From: Achromobacter denitrificans NBRC 15125
Lineage (GTDB): Bacteria; Pseudomonadota; Gammaproteobacteria; Burkholderiales; Burkholderiaceae_B
Assembly (NCBI RefSeq): GCF_001571365.1
Contig: NZ_BCTQ01000005.1
Location: 140,536 to 204,535 of the forward strand
Reading direction: 5' to 3'
DNA: 64,000 nt
This document shows positions 37,242-45,338 of this stretch, piece by piece. A model generated the notes under the pieces. The model had not been told where the DNA came from and did no database searches. It worked only from the letters and a program-made list of their open reading frames with translations. Position 1 is the stretch's first letter. The number at the start of each line of letters is the position of its first letter. A program made the position numbers and the translations under genes.

Positions 37242-39023
37242 ATGCCACAGACTCCCCGCAAGCTGCGCAGCCAGAAATGGTTCGACGACCCGGCGCGCGC
37301 CGACATGACCGCCATCTATGTCGAGCGCTACCTCAACTACGGCCTGACGCGACAGGAACTGCAATCGGGGCGGCCCATCATCGGCATCGCCCAGACCGGC
37401 AGCGACCTGGTGCCCTGCAACCGCCACCATCTGGCCCTGGCCGATCGCATCCGCGACGGCATCCGCGACGCCGGCGGCATCCCGATGGAGTTTTTCGTCC
37501 ATCCGCTGGCCGAGCAGGGCCGCCGCCCCACCGCCGCCCTGGACCGCAACCTGGCTTATCTGGGGCTGGTCGAAATCCTGCACGGCTATCCGCTGGACGG
37601 CGTGGTGCTGACCACGGGCTGCGACAAGACCACGCCCGCCTGCCTCATGGCCGCGGCCACCGTCGACATCCCCGCCATCGTGCTCTCGGGCGGACCGATG
37701 CTCGACGGCTGGTACGAAGGCCGGCGCGTGGGCTCGGGCACGGTCATCTGGCATGCCCGCAACCTGATGGCCGCCGGCAAGCTGGACTATGAAGGCTTCA
37801 TGACCCTGGCCACCGCCTCGTCCCCGTCGATCGGACACTGCAACACCATGGGCACGGCGCTCTCGATGAATTCGCTGGCCGAGGCGCTGGGCATGTCGCT
37901 GCCCACCTGCGCCAGCATTCCCGCCCCATACCGGGAACGCGGCCAGATGGCCTACGCCACCGGCATGCGCATCTGCGACATGGTCCGCGCCGACGTCCGA
38001 CCCAGCCATATCCTGACCCGGCGGGCCTTCGAAAACGCCATCGTCGTCGCGTCCGCGCTGGGGGCCTCCAGCAATTGCCCTCCCCACCTCATCGCCATCG
38101 CGCGCCATGCCGGCATCGAGCTGAGCCTGGACGACTGGCAGCGGCTGGGCGAAGACGTGCCGCTGCTGGCCAACTGCGTGCCGGCCGGCGAATACCTGGG
38201 CGAAGGATTCCATCGCGCGGGCGGCGTTCCCGCCGTGCTCCATGAGCTGGCGGCGGCCGGCCGCCTGCACCTGGACTGCCCCACCGTGTCCGGCAAGACC
38301 ATCGGCGACATCGCCGCCCGCGCCCGCACCCACGACGCCGACGTCATCCGCAGCTGCGACGCCCCGCTCAAGCATCACGCCGGATTCATCGTCCTGTCCG
38401 GCAATTTCTTCGACAGCGCGATCATGAAGATGTCGGTGGTGGGCGACGATTTCCGCCGCGCTTACCTGTCGGAGCCCGGCTCGGAAAACGCCTTCGAGGC
38501 GCGCGCCATCGTGTTCGAAGGGCCCGAGGACTACCACGCGCGCATCGACGACCCGGCCCTGAACATCGATGAGCACTGCATTCTGGTCATCCGCGGCGCC
38601 GGCGACGTGGGCTACCCGGGCAGCGCGGAAGTGGTCAACATGGCGCCGCCTTCGCAGTTGCTCAAGCGCGGTATCGAATCCTTGCCCTGCATGGGCGACG
38701 GACGCCAGAGCGGCACCTCGGCCAGCCCTTCCATCCTGAACATGTCGCCCGAGGCCGCGGTGGGCGGAGGCCTGGCGCTGCTGGCGACGGGCGACCGGAT
38801 CCGGGTCGACCTGAACCAGCGCACCGTCACGCTGCTCGTGAACGAAAAGGAATTGGAGCGGCGCCGGCAACGCCCCGGCTACCAGGCGCCCGAGTCGCAA
38901 ACGCCGTGGCAGGAGCTGTACCGGCAACTGGTCGGCCAGTTGTCGACCGGCGGCTGCCTGGAACCCGCCACCCTGTACCTGAGGGTCGTGGAGACCCGCG
39001 GCGACCCCAGGCATTCGCACTGA
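37242..39023 (+). CDS. IlvD/Edd-family sugar-acid dehydratase
   Basis: The 593-residue dehydratase has three Cys expected to hold a [2Fe-2S] cluster: Cys59 (DLVPCNRHH), Cys127 (TTGCDKTTPA) and Cys200 (SIGHCNTMGTA). CMGDGRQSGTSASPSILNMSPEAA near 490 and the C-terminal EKELERRR also fit. The CDKTTPA form is typical of the branch that contains L-arabonate and D-xylonate dehydratases rather than valine-pathway IlvD. It probably converts an imported sugar acid to a 2-keto-3-deoxy acid. GGGAGGTTCCC precedes the start. Confidence 0.88.
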   Translation: MPQTPRKLRSQKWFDDPARADMTAIYVERYLNYGLTRQELQSGRPIIGIAQTGSDLVPCNRHHLALADRIRDGIRDAGGIPMEFFVHPLAEQGRRPTAALDRNLAYLGLVEILHGYPLDGVVLTTGCDKTTPACLMAAATVDIPAIVLSGGPMLDGWYEGRRVGSGTVIWHARNLMAAGKLDYEGFMTLATASSPSIGHCNTMGTALSMNSLAEALGMSLPTCASIPAPYRERGQMAYATGMRICDMVRADVRPSHILTRRAFENAIVVASALGASSNCPPHLIAIARHAGIELSLDDWQRLGEDVPLLANCVPAGEYLGEGFHRAGGVPAVLHELAAAGRLHLDCPTVSGKTIGDIAARARTHDADVIRSCDAPLKHHAGFIVLSGNFFDSAIMKMSVVGDDFRRAYLSEPGSENAFEARAIVFEGPEDYHARIDDPALNIDEHCILVIRGAGDVGYPGSAEVVNMAPPSQLLKRGIESLPCMGDGRQSGTSASPSILNMSPEAAVGGGLALLATGDRIRVDLNQRTVTLLVNEKELERRRQRPGYQAPESQTPWQELYRQLVGQLSTGGCLEPATLYLRVVETRGDPRHSH

Positions 39024-39041
39024 CGCCGCCGGCGGCGTCGC

Positions 39042-39437
39042 CTAGTCGCGAGGCGGCTCGCCGCCAGCGCCTGGTTCGCGAGGCGTCGGCCGGGAGACGA
39101 CATAGGCCGCGCTGGCCAGGAAGAAAACCGCGACCGCGGCGGCCAGTTGCCACGACGGATGCGCGCCCCACCAGAACAGCACGTACCCGACCCCCATTCC
39201 CAGACAGGCATAGGCCTTGCCTTTTCCCGACACCGCGCCCTGGTCCCGCCAGGCGCGCAGGGCCGGGCCGTAGGTCGGGCTGTCCAGCAGCCATTTTTCC
39301 AGCCTGGGCGAGGACCGCGAAAAGCAGGCCACCGCCAGGATCAGGAAAATCGTCGTGGGCATGACCGGCAGGAAAGCGCCGATGACGCCCAATGCCAGCA
39401 TCAGGCAGCCCAGGCATAGCCACAGAACTCTCATCAT
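39042..39437 (-). CDS. YbaN/DUF454-family inner-membrane protein
   Basis: The 131-residue protein has the DUF454 pattern: MMRVLWLCLGCLMLALGVIG, AFLPVMPTTIFLILAVACFS, RLEKWLLDSPTYGPALRAWR and WRDQGAVSGKGKAYACLGMG. At least three membrane segments are visible. The function of the family is unknown. It starts 26 bp downstream of the lipoprotein gene at 39464 and may be cotranscribed with it. Confidence 0.85.
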   Translation of the reverse strand: MMRVLWLCLGCLMLALGVIGAFLPVMPTTIFLILAVACFSRSSPRLEKWLLDSPTYGPALRAWRDQGAVSGKGKAYACLGMGVGYVLFWWGAHPSWQLAAAVAVFFLASAAYVVSRPTPREPGAGGEPPRD

Positions 39438-39463
39438 GATGGGCGGCGGGTATGGCGCGCCGC

Positions 39464-40177
39464 TCAGGGCCGCGCGGGCTCCGGCATTTTCATGCGCAGC
39501 ATTTCCACGAACTTGTCTCCAGGCTGCCCGCCCGCGGCGCGCGCCTTGAAGATCATGGACCAGGCGTCCGCGTACTGGCCCCGCCAATAGAAGGCGGTCG
39601 CCCATGAGGAATAGAGATAGCCCTTGTCCGGTTCCACCTGCTCGCCCTTGCGATACAGCGCGTCGGAGCGCAGGGTGGCCGCCACCCGCGCTTCGGGCGG
39701 CAGCGTCTTGTCCTCCGCGGCGCAGCGCGCGGCGGTCCGGCCGGCGTCCGCGTAGATGCCCTGGAACGTCGGCGCATCCAGGCTGAGCGCGCGATCCATC
39801 ATGTTCATGGCGTCGCAGAACTTGCCCTGGTCGTGCAGCACTGCGGCAAAGCCGGTATAGACCTCGGGGTTCTTCGGGTCCAGCAACCACGCCTGGTTGA
39901 AGCGGCGCATGGCCATGTCCAGCCGGTCCGCCTGATAGTAGCGATAGCCCTGTTCCACCCAGGCCCGCGCCGCGCCCGCCCGCGATCCGAAGGATTCCGT
40001 GGCCCCGGCGATCAGCTTGTCGTCGGCCGCCCTCAGGTCGGCGGCGGCCGAGCGGTCCACGCCCCCGTACATCGGCGCCTCGTCGATCCGCGCCTGGGGC
40101 GCGGCCGGACCACCCGCCGCGCAGCCGGCCAGCCACAAGACGGGAATGAACAAAATGGACCTGGCGGTCTGACGCAT
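39464..40177 (-). CDS. TPR-like lipoprotein
   Basis: The 237-residue protein has a lipoprotein signal (SILFIPVLWLAGCAAGG, lipobox Cys near 19) and tetratricopeptide-like repeats: AWVEQGYRYYQADRLDMAMR, FNQAWLLDPKNPEVYTGFAA and LHDQGKFCDAMNMMDRALSL. It is probably anchored in the outer membrane and involved in protein-protein contacts. The ATG at 40177 was chosen because it places the signal peptide at the N-terminus; an upstream start at 40210 adds 11 residues. Confidence 0.83.
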   Translation of the reverse strand: MRQTARSILFIPVLWLAGCAAGGPAAPQARIDEAPMYGGVDRSAAADLRAADDKLIAGATESFGSRAGAARAWVEQGYRYYQADRLDMAMRRFNQAWLLDPKNPEVYTGFAAVLHDQGKFCDAMNMMDRALSLDAPTFQGIYADAGRTAARCAAEDKTLPPEARVAATLRSDALYRKGEQVEPDKGYLYSSWATAFYWRGQYADAWSMIFKARAAGGQPGDKFVEMLRMKMPEPARP

Positions 40178-40414
40178 GGATGGCAAGTCCGTGTTGAAGG
40201 AACACCGCAATATACCGTAGCGCGCCGCTCAGGCCCCGGCGGGCATTCGCAAGGTGGAGAGGCATTCATTTGGGCGCGCATGCGAGGCTCCTTTTAGGGG
40301 GCACAGGCCCTAGTGCCGGCTTCGCATGCAACCAGTACGGCAATACTATTGCGAATCATTGAAGTTTGACGCCATACTGATTGCCCGGTTCATCTACTTT
40401 TGGAGGGTTTTGCA

Positions 40415-40720
40415 ATGCAACGCGATGACATCCAAAAGCAGGGCGCGCAAGCCGCCCGCGAAGGATTGACCTTTTGGGATTGTCCGTATTACCGCGCGGA
40501 CGCCATGCCCGCCCATACGGGAGAAACCATCGCCGAGTGGCGCGACAAGGTCGAGGCCTGGGAAGCCGGCTGGATGACGCAAGCCGGGAAATGGAAACCA
40601 CCGCCTGGCGGCCGTCCGCGATATGTACCTCGTTCCACCGAGCCCTGGCCGAACGGCAGGATGGGCGCAGGCCCGCGGGCCCCGGCCATCCTGCCGCATC
40701 ACGGGCAGCGCAAGCGCTGA
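40415..40720 (+). CDS. RMF-like small protein with extended tail (101 aa)
   Basis: The ATG follows TGGAGGGTTTTGCA. The first 55 residues match the protein at 3306: G-x-x-A-A-R-E-G, DCPYYRADAMPAHTGET and W-R-D-K-V-E-A-W-E-A-G-W. The CP...GW pattern is that of ribosome modulation factor/CrpP-like proteins. The remaining 45 residues are rich in Pro, Arg and Gly and look disordered (KPPPGGRPRYVPRSTEPWPN). A role on the ribosome is an inference from the family resemblance only. Confidence 0.62.
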   Translation: MQRDDIQKQGAQAAREGLTFWDCPYYRADAMPAHTGETIAEWRDKVEAWEAGWMTQAGKWKPPPGGRPRYVPRSTEPWPNGRMGAGPRAPAILPHHGQRKR

Positions 40721-40798
40721 GCACGCCGCAAAGGCTGATACGCCCCAGCCAAGCGGGCCGGGGCGTCGCCGATTCGGAAGAGGCGGCCGGCGCGCCCC

Positions 40799-41032
40799 TC
40801 AGTCCGGCAATCGAAACATGGGCGGATCGTTCGGCTGGTAGGCCCGCGCGGCCTTGTTGCCCGCCGCGATGGCGGCATCCCAGGTGTCATACGCATGGTC
40901 TTCGCCGCGCTCCACCTGGACGACGTCGCCCGTCTTGACCGAACGCGTCACGATTTCCCATTCGAACTTGCCGCCGCGGCCAGGCCGCACGACGAGCGTG
41001 CTCCGGTATGCCTGCGGATCGATTGGGTCCAT
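40799..41032 (-). CDS. Small hypothetical protein (77 aa)
   Basis: The start at 41032 has GGAGG seven bases upstream; a longer frame to 41071 lacks a ribosome binding site. The 77-residue protein (MDPIDPQAYRSTLVVRPGRG, FEWEIVTRSVKTGDVVQVER, WDAAIAAGNKAARAY) is soluble and alternates strands and one helix. The family is not recognised. It is convergent with the RMF-like gene. Confidence 0.62.
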   Translation of the reverse strand: MDPIDPQAYRSTLVVRPGRGGKFEWEIVTRSVKTGDVVQVERGEDHAYDTWDAAIAAGNKAARAYQPNDPPMFRLPD

Positions 41033-41237
41033 GGTACGCCTCCGTGCCCCGGACTTTTTATCGTAGGCCAATTCCGCCGCCGATGCCTAGACGCACGCCG
41101 CCGGCCGGCGCGGCCGGGCCTCGACCCTGAACGGCGGATGAACGGCGCCTTCAGAACGGGTTCATGCCAAGGCGCCCAGAATGGTTCCGCACCTCCGGCA
41201 TGAGCGCCGGCACCGCAACCACTGGAAGAAGAACATC

Positions 41238-42599
41238 ATGCGTATCAAGATGGCTATCGGCATCTGGCTGCTGGGCATTACCCTGGCCTGGCTGGCGGTC
41301 GCGCCGCTCGGCACGGCCGCGCCGGACGCCGCCGCGGGTTGGTGGCAACTACGCCAGCACGCCTTGTATCTTTCGGGACTCTGGAGCATCGGCCTGATGT
41401 CCCTGACCCTGCTGCTGGCCTTGCGCCTGCCCTGGCTGGAACGTCCACTGGGCGGCATGGACCAGGTCTATCGGCTGCACAAATGGGCCGGCATCGGCGC
41501 CGCCCTCACGGCCATCCTGCATTGGGGAGCCAAGGAATCCAGCGGGTGGATCAAGACCCTGTGGGGAACCGCCGCCAGGCCCGGTCGGGATGCCGTGCTG
41601 CCCTGGCTCACGGACTTCCGGGGCACCGCCAAGGACCTCGGCGAATGGGCGTTCTACCTGTTGTTGGCCATGGTGGCCATCACCCTGCTGACCCGGCTGT
41701 TGTCGTACAAGCCCTGGCGCATTCTGCACCGCGCCATGCCCCTGCTGTTCCTGGCCCTGGCGTTCCACACGGTGGCACTGATGCCCCTGGGCTTCTGGGC
41801 CGCCCCGATGGGCCTGCTCATGGGCGCGCTGCTGGCGCTCGGCAGCGTGGCGGCGCTGTGGTCGCTGGCCGGCTGGATCGGCCAGTCGCGGCGCCATGCG
41901 GGGCGCATCCATACGGTGCATGTCCTCGGCGACGGCGGCGAGGGCGCGCCGGTCGAGGTGATCTGCGCGCTTCCCGCCAATTGGCCCGGGCATCGCGCGG
42001 GGCAATTCGCCTTCGTGCGTTTCGACCGCAACGAAGGCGCCCACCCCTTCACCATCGCCAGCGCGCCCGGCAGCCTGGGCGCCGACGAGCGCGGCGCGCC
42101 CCTGCTGCGCCTGGTCATCAAACCGCTGGGAGACTACACGCGCAGCCTGAGCCGACGCCTGCGGGCGGGCCAGCGCGTGGACATCGAAGGCCCCTACGGC
42201 CGCTTCGACGGCCAGGGCAAGGGCGAGCGGCAGCAGGTCTGGGTGGCGGGCGGCGTCGGCGTCACGCCGTTCCTCGCGCTGCTGGAGGCGCGCCAACCCG
42301 GCGCCGGCACGGCGCCCGCCGGCCGGCAGCCCGCGCGGATGCATTACTGTACCCGCGACGCCGAGGCGGATCCGCTGCTGCCCCGCCTGCGCGCCCTGTG
42401 CGAAAGCGCCCAGCCGCCGGTGGCCCTCACCGTGCACAGCGATGCGCGGGGCGAACGCCTCACGCCCCAGGCCCTGGAGGCCGACACAACCGGGCCGCTG
42501 GATATCTGGTTCTGCGGTCCGCGGGGCCTGGGCGAGGCGCTGCAAGGCCACGCGCCGCGCCGCTGGCGAGTGCATCGCGAATCGTTCGCCATGCGCTGA
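41238..42599 (+). CDS. Ferric reductase-like transmembrane flavoprotein
   Basis: The 453-residue protein has an N-terminal ferric-reductase-like membrane domain (about residues 1-225, six helices) with haem-ligand-type His in YRLHKWAGIGAALTAILHWG and RILHRAMPLLFLALAFHTVA. An FAD-binding barrel follows (AGQFAFVRF, HPFTIASAPGSL with the HPFTI FAD motif), then an NAD(P)-binding domain (VWVAGGVGVTPFLALLEA, IWFCGPRGLGEAL). It moves electrons from NAD(P)H across the membrane, perhaps to extracytoplasmic iron or other acceptors. No Fur box was found nearby. Confidence 0.87.
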   Translation: MRIKMAIGIWLLGITLAWLAVAPLGTAAPDAAAGWWQLRQHALYLSGLWSIGLMSLTLLLALRLPWLERPLGGMDQVYRLHKWAGIGAALTAILHWGAKESSGWIKTLWGTAARPGRDAVLPWLTDFRGTAKDLGEWAFYLLLAMVAITLLTRLLSYKPWRILHRAMPLLFLALAFHTVALMPLGFWAAPMGLLMGALLALGSVAALWSLAGWIGQSRRHAGRIHTVHVLGDGGEGAPVEVICALPANWPGHRAGQFAFVRFDRNEGAHPFTIASAPGSLGADERGAPLLRLVIKPLGDYTRSLSRRLRAGQRVDIEGPYGRFDGQGKGERQQVWVAGGVGVTPFLALLEARQPGAGTAPAGRQPARMHYCTRDAEADPLLPRLRALCESAQPPVALTVHSDARGERLTPQALEADTTGPLDIWFCGPRGLGEALQGHAPRRWRVHRESFAMR

Positions 42600-42607
42600 A
42601 AACGACG

Positions 42608-42639
42608 AAACGTCAGGCCCGGGACCTGGCGTTTTTTTT
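42608..42639 (+). terminator. Terminator of the ferric-reductase-like gene
   Basis: AAACGTCAGG-CCCGGGA-CCTGGCGTTT forms a 10-bp stem followed by a run of eight T, directly after the stop codon. Confidence 0.88.
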
Positions 42640-42702
42640 CGTGCGGGCGCCGGGCCCTGGTGCTAGCCTTGGAGCTTCCAACTGTCGCCAGTGGAGACCC
42701 CC

Positions 42703-42960
42703 ATGCCTGAATTCATTGAAGCCAACCTCGACACGCTGTTCACTCATGCCCATAGCCGCGCGGAAAGCTACTTGCGGGCGGCTGAAACCCAGATCGACGC
42801 GGTTTTCGGCGATGGCTACGCCAGGGAACATCCGGAACTGATCGCCGCGTTCATGAAGACCGCATCCGACGAGTTCACACGCATCACCACCGCGAAAGTC
42901 CTGCAGAACATCGGCTATGCGCTGGACTCGATCGCGAGTGCGATGAAAACCCCGGATTGA
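42703..42960 (+). CDS. Small hypothetical protein (85 aa)
   Basis: The ATG follows GTGGAGACCCCC. The 85-residue acidic protein is mostly helical (MPEFIEANLDTLFTHAHSRA, YLRAAETQIDAVFGDGYARE, VLQNIGYALDSIASAM). There is no signal or membrane segment. It has its own terminator at 42992. The family is not recognised. Confidence 0.65.
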   Translation: MPEFIEANLDTLFTHAHSRAESYLRAAETQIDAVFGDGYAREHPELIAAFMKTASDEFTRITTAKVLQNIGYALDSIASAMKTPD

Positions 42961-42991
42961 GAGCGGCGCCCCAGTCGCACCGAAAAGAAAA

Positions 42992-43022
42992 AAGGCCGCC
43001 AAGTTCGAGGCTTGGCGGCCTT
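42992..43022 (+). terminator. Terminator of the gene at 42703
   Basis: AAGGCCGCCAAG-TTCGAGG-CTTGGCGGCCTT is a 12-bp perfect stem followed by CTCTTTT; A residues on the other side let it work in both directions. Confidence 0.8.
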
Positions 43023-43029
43023 CTCTTTT

Positions 43030-43058
43030 GCCGTGCCTGGCAGCACCGTGCAAGAATG
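43030..43058. repeat. Diverged copy of the sequence between tRNA-Val and its terminator
   Basis: Bases 43030-43058 match 22 of 28 positions of 46137-46164, including the palindromic core TGCC-x-GGCA and TGCA-x-GAAT. In both places the segment sits directly beside a terminator hairpin in the same orientation. It may be the far boundary of an old insertion at tRNA-Val. Confidence 0.4.
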
Positions 43059-43149
43059 CCTGCGCCCAACCACGCCCCTAAATCGCCCTGGCGCCGGGCG
43101 GAGTTCCCGTCCATTCGACCCTGTCTTCCCAGCGGGGGTGGCGCTTGCG

Positions 43150-43428
43150 CTAATGCTCTCTGTCGCCCCGCAGGAACATGGCGACCTTTCCCTTTAGCAA
43201 CGCGGCGTCATAGGTGGCCGTGCTGAGGGCACTCTGTAGCACCTTCCTCCGGATTTCACTCGGCATTTCATGCCATACGCTCAAGATCGCTGCGCCAAGG
43301 CAAGCAATGACCCGCCGCTCGCCTTCGTCAAGTACCCCAGCATCCAGCATCTCCACTGACGTGGGTAATCGCACGCCACCTTCATTGAGCCAGCGCTCAA
43401 TGTCCGAGTCCTCAGGATCACGAGTCAT
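43150..43428 (-). CDS. Small hypothetical protein, paralogue of its upstream neighbour (92 aa)
   Basis: The ATG at 43428 lies inside the end of the preceding gene (11-bp overlap), so the two are coupled. The 92-residue protein shares with its neighbour an ERW-x2-EGG start, G-E-R-R-V-I-A-C-L-G-A-A-I-L-S-V-W and an LK-GKVA end. It is soluble and helical. The family is not recognised; the pair arose by tandem duplication. Confidence 0.68.
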   Translation of the reverse strand: MTRDPEDSDIERWLNEGGVRLPTSVEMLDAGVLDEGERRVIACLGAAILSVWHEMPSEIRRKVLQSALSTATYDAALLKGKVAMFLRGDREH

Positions 43429-43714
43429 GTTTTTCCCCCGAAAAAGGAACTCCCCCGGCGATGCGCGCAATCCTCGCCTTGAGTGCGGATCTGTCGAATG
43501 CTGCTTGAGCGATCTCACGATTCAATACCCGCTGACGCGCATCGGGCGGGAGCTCATCCCAGAGACTCAATATCGATGCCCCGAGAAAAGCGAGAATTCG
43601 GCGCTCCGACTCCTCGAATTCCTCGATCGCGAACGACCGGGCGAGGGAAATCAGTTGCGATCCCCCCTCATCGTCCCAGCGCTCCAACGCCTTCGTACTC
43701 GTTGTCTGTGACAT
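43418..43714 (-). CDS. Small hypothetical protein, first of a tandem pair (98 aa)
   Basis: The ATG at 43714 starts a 98-residue protein: MSQTTSTKALERWDDEGGSQ, ESERRILAFLGASILSLWDE and ALKARIARIAGG. It is clearly similar in sequence and length to the next gene (43150), into which it overlaps by 11 bp. An AGGAGGCCGCGCC upstream supports the start. The function is unknown; adjacent paralogues with coupled translation may form a heteromer. Confidence 0.68.
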   Translation of the reverse strand: MSQTTSTKALERWDDEGGSQLISLARSFAIEEFEESERRILAFLGASILSLWDELPPDARQRVLNREIAQAAFDRSALKARIARIAGGVPFSGEKHDS

Positions 43715-43864
43715 GGCGCGGCCTCCTGGATGAGTGGACAAAATCAGTGTAGGACAACCACCGCCGCGCGACTTACGCTGTTTCAAATTAGTCTTAGGTC
43801 AGACCTGCCGCAGAGCGTACTGTAGGGATGTGGCATTCGTCACGACAACCAAAAGGCAAATATC

Positions 43865-44026
43865 ATGACATTTCCTACCCGCTACAGCGCTGCAGGTCCT
43901 CCCACCCAACCTGGTCAGGATGACCAGCCCAACAAACAGCAAGAACAGCAAAGCCAGGAACAAAAAGAAGAAGCGGCTCGCAAGCAAGCGCAGAACGATC
44001 CGCTAAAGCAACGTACCCCCCAGTAG
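43865..44026 (+). CDS. Very small Gln/Glu-rich disordered protein (53 aa)
   Basis: A 54-codon frame encodes MTFPTRYSAAGPPTQPGQDD followed by a Gln/Glu/Lys-rich tail (QQEQQSQEQKEEAARKQAQN). The composition indicates a disordered or helical charged peptide. The ribosome binding site is weak (AAAAGG, nine bases upstream). The bias to Q and E codons with no stop for 54 codons in a lower-GC patch supports coding. The remaining gap 44027-44294 shows no supported gene. Confidence 0.45.
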   Translation: MTFPTRYSAAGPPTQPGQDDQPNKQQEQQSQEQKEEAARKQAQNDPLKQRTPQ

Positions 44027-44294
44027 CGAATCGCACGCTTTCGGTCCATTCCTGCCACGGAACCACAGCCGCCCAATTGCTGATGGATGACTGAAAGTTT
44101 GTGAACAGACGCTGACTCGTCGCACATTTGCGAGAGCCAGCGTTGTCGTGTATCGATCCGACCCACGATATCTCCGCGCTAGTCAAAGGCCGCAATAGAG
44201 GCCAACCAGTCCCCGAATCAAAACGTAAATCTGGTCGGCAGCTCCGCCATGTCGCAGCCACACCGTGCCTCGATTCATTTAGGCCGTTCCCATC

Positions 44295-44732
44295 ATGAAG
44301 CCGTTCAGTAAGTCATTTGCCCGCCTCATTACCACTTGCCGAAAATTCCTCCCGTTGACCGCGTCGTTCAAGCCTGACGATGGCCACCGAGCGCGTCCGT
44401 CCGCTCCGCACGCGGCGACTATGTCGCCTTGGCGTGTGTACAGAATCTATGCTCGTCCTGGACACCTGCTTCTTCGGAATGAACAAGGCAGGATTTTTGA
44501 CTTCGGCGTTATGAAAGGAGCCGAGCCCAACTTGGCCTATCGGCTGTTCGTCCGAAATCTCACGGGCCGGGGGTTCGCTTCGCGCACGCTGCTGCTCGAT
44601 GACATCACTCGCCGAATTGAGGCCGGTGAAGTTGCAGGGGAATTGCTTGATCTTCCCGAATATACGGCCGGACCAGGAGTCGATTTGGACCGCGGCACGC
44701 ACGCCGACATCTCGATGAAATTGGCTGGATAG
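44295..44732 (+). CDS. Hypothetical protein (145 aa; start uncertain)
   Basis: The frame runs 145 codons from an ATG at 44295 or 103 from an ATG at 44421 (MSPWRVYRIYARPGHLLLRN). The second part looks like a compact soluble domain: EQGRIFDFGVMKGAEPNLAY, RLFVRNLTGRGFASRTLLLD and DITRRIEAGEVAGELLDLPE. The first 42 residues are basic and may not be translated. The family is not recognised. It lies in the small-gene patch downstream of tRNA-Val. Confidence 0.5.
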   Translation: MKPFSKSFARLITTCRKFLPLTASFKPDDGHRARPSAPHAATMSPWRVYRIYARPGHLLLRNEQGRIFDFGVMKGAEPNLAYRLFVRNLTGRGFASRTLLLDDITRRIEAGEVAGELLDLPEYTAGPGVDLDRGTHADISMKLAG

Positions 44733-44802
44733 CCCAGCCCGCTTGCCCTTGATCCGAGCCGCGATTGCGAGAGCGCGCGCTTAGAGGACGCCCCAGGCTG
44801 CA

Positions 44803-44923
44803 AGCCTTGACGGGGATGATTTTCCGGCGCGCGAGCCAGTGACGCCGCAGCTTCGCGATGGGAAATATCGGCTCTCACGGCACCATAGCGGTCGCCTCCG
44901 GCGAGAAGGAGCCCGCCTCATAA
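44803..44923 (+). pseudogene. Frameshifted remnant of a protein like that at 2531
   Basis: In one frame the sequence reads EPVTPQLRDGKYRLS, matching EPVTWLRDGKYRL of the protein at 2531. After a frame shift the next frame reads GTIAVASGEKEPAS followed by TAA, matching GTVAVAV of the same protein. There is no intact 5' part; a TAG stands about 30 codons upstream. This is best explained as the decayed 3' end of a paralogue. Confidence 0.5.
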
Positions 44924-44931
44924 CGACCGGC

Positions 44932-45156
44932 CTATGGCACTGCCGGCCTGTTGACACGATACGCTTCGGCGCGAGCCAAGGTACGGTAAAACGACGCCCC
45001 CACGCTTACAAAGCGCTCAATGTCTCCCGCCGATAGCTTGTCCTTGACCGAATTCAGATGCTCCGCGTAGTCGGTAAGAATATCGACCCAATCATCGAAA
45101 CTGCTCAGCGTCACCGATTTGGTCAGCATCCTCGCCAATAGGTCTTCCCGGTCCAT
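44932..45156 (-). CDS. Small hypothetical protein (74 aa)
   Basis: The start at 45156 (MDREDLLARMLTKSVTLSSF) follows GAGGGCATT; an upstream start at 45189 is also open. The protein is 74 residues, acidic and helical, ending GASFYRTLARAEAYRVNRPA. There is no signal or membrane segment and the family is not recognised. It reads away from the terminator at 45260. Confidence 0.55.
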   Translation of the reverse strand: MDREDLLARMLTKSVTLSSFDDWVDILTDYAEHLNSVKDKLSAGDIERFVSVGASFYRTLARAEAYRVNRPAVP

Positions 45157-45259
45157 AATGCCCTCGACAGTCGCAGCCCGATGCCGCATTCAAGCTGCGC
45201 AAGTGTCATTCCCAGCATTTCAAGATCATCGTGAACCGGGTCTCGCACGTGTTCCAAGA

Positions 45260-45295
45260 AAAGCGAAAGCCCTGGCCGGTTTCCCAGACAGGGCT
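45260..45295 (-). terminator. Terminator of the gene at 45339
   Basis: On the minus strand AGCCCTG-TCTGG-GAAA-CCGGC-CAGGGCTTTCGCTTTTC forms a long stem with a GAAA loop and T-rich tail, 44 bases after the stop codon of the small gene. Confidence 0.6.
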
Positions 45296-45338
45296 CGATA
45301 AGTTGTGTGACCGGTAGTACTCGTCAGCTTAGCCTGGG

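Noticed and set aside
39042..40265. A single 407-codon frame joining the YbaN-like protein to a long N-terminal part
   Set aside because: The upstream part is antisense-free but lies out of frame over the TPR lipoprotein gene, which has a clear lipobox; the YbaN similarity starts only at 39437.
40335..40370. Possible Fur box (GCGAATCATTGAAG) before the RMF-like gene
   Set aside because: Only one half-site resembles the Fur consensus, and the gene has no known link to iron.
43875..44261. A 128-codon minus-strand frame in the small-gene patch
   Set aside because: It overlaps the 53-residue plus-strand frame, has no ribosome binding site and no recognisable domain; it was left out for lack of support.
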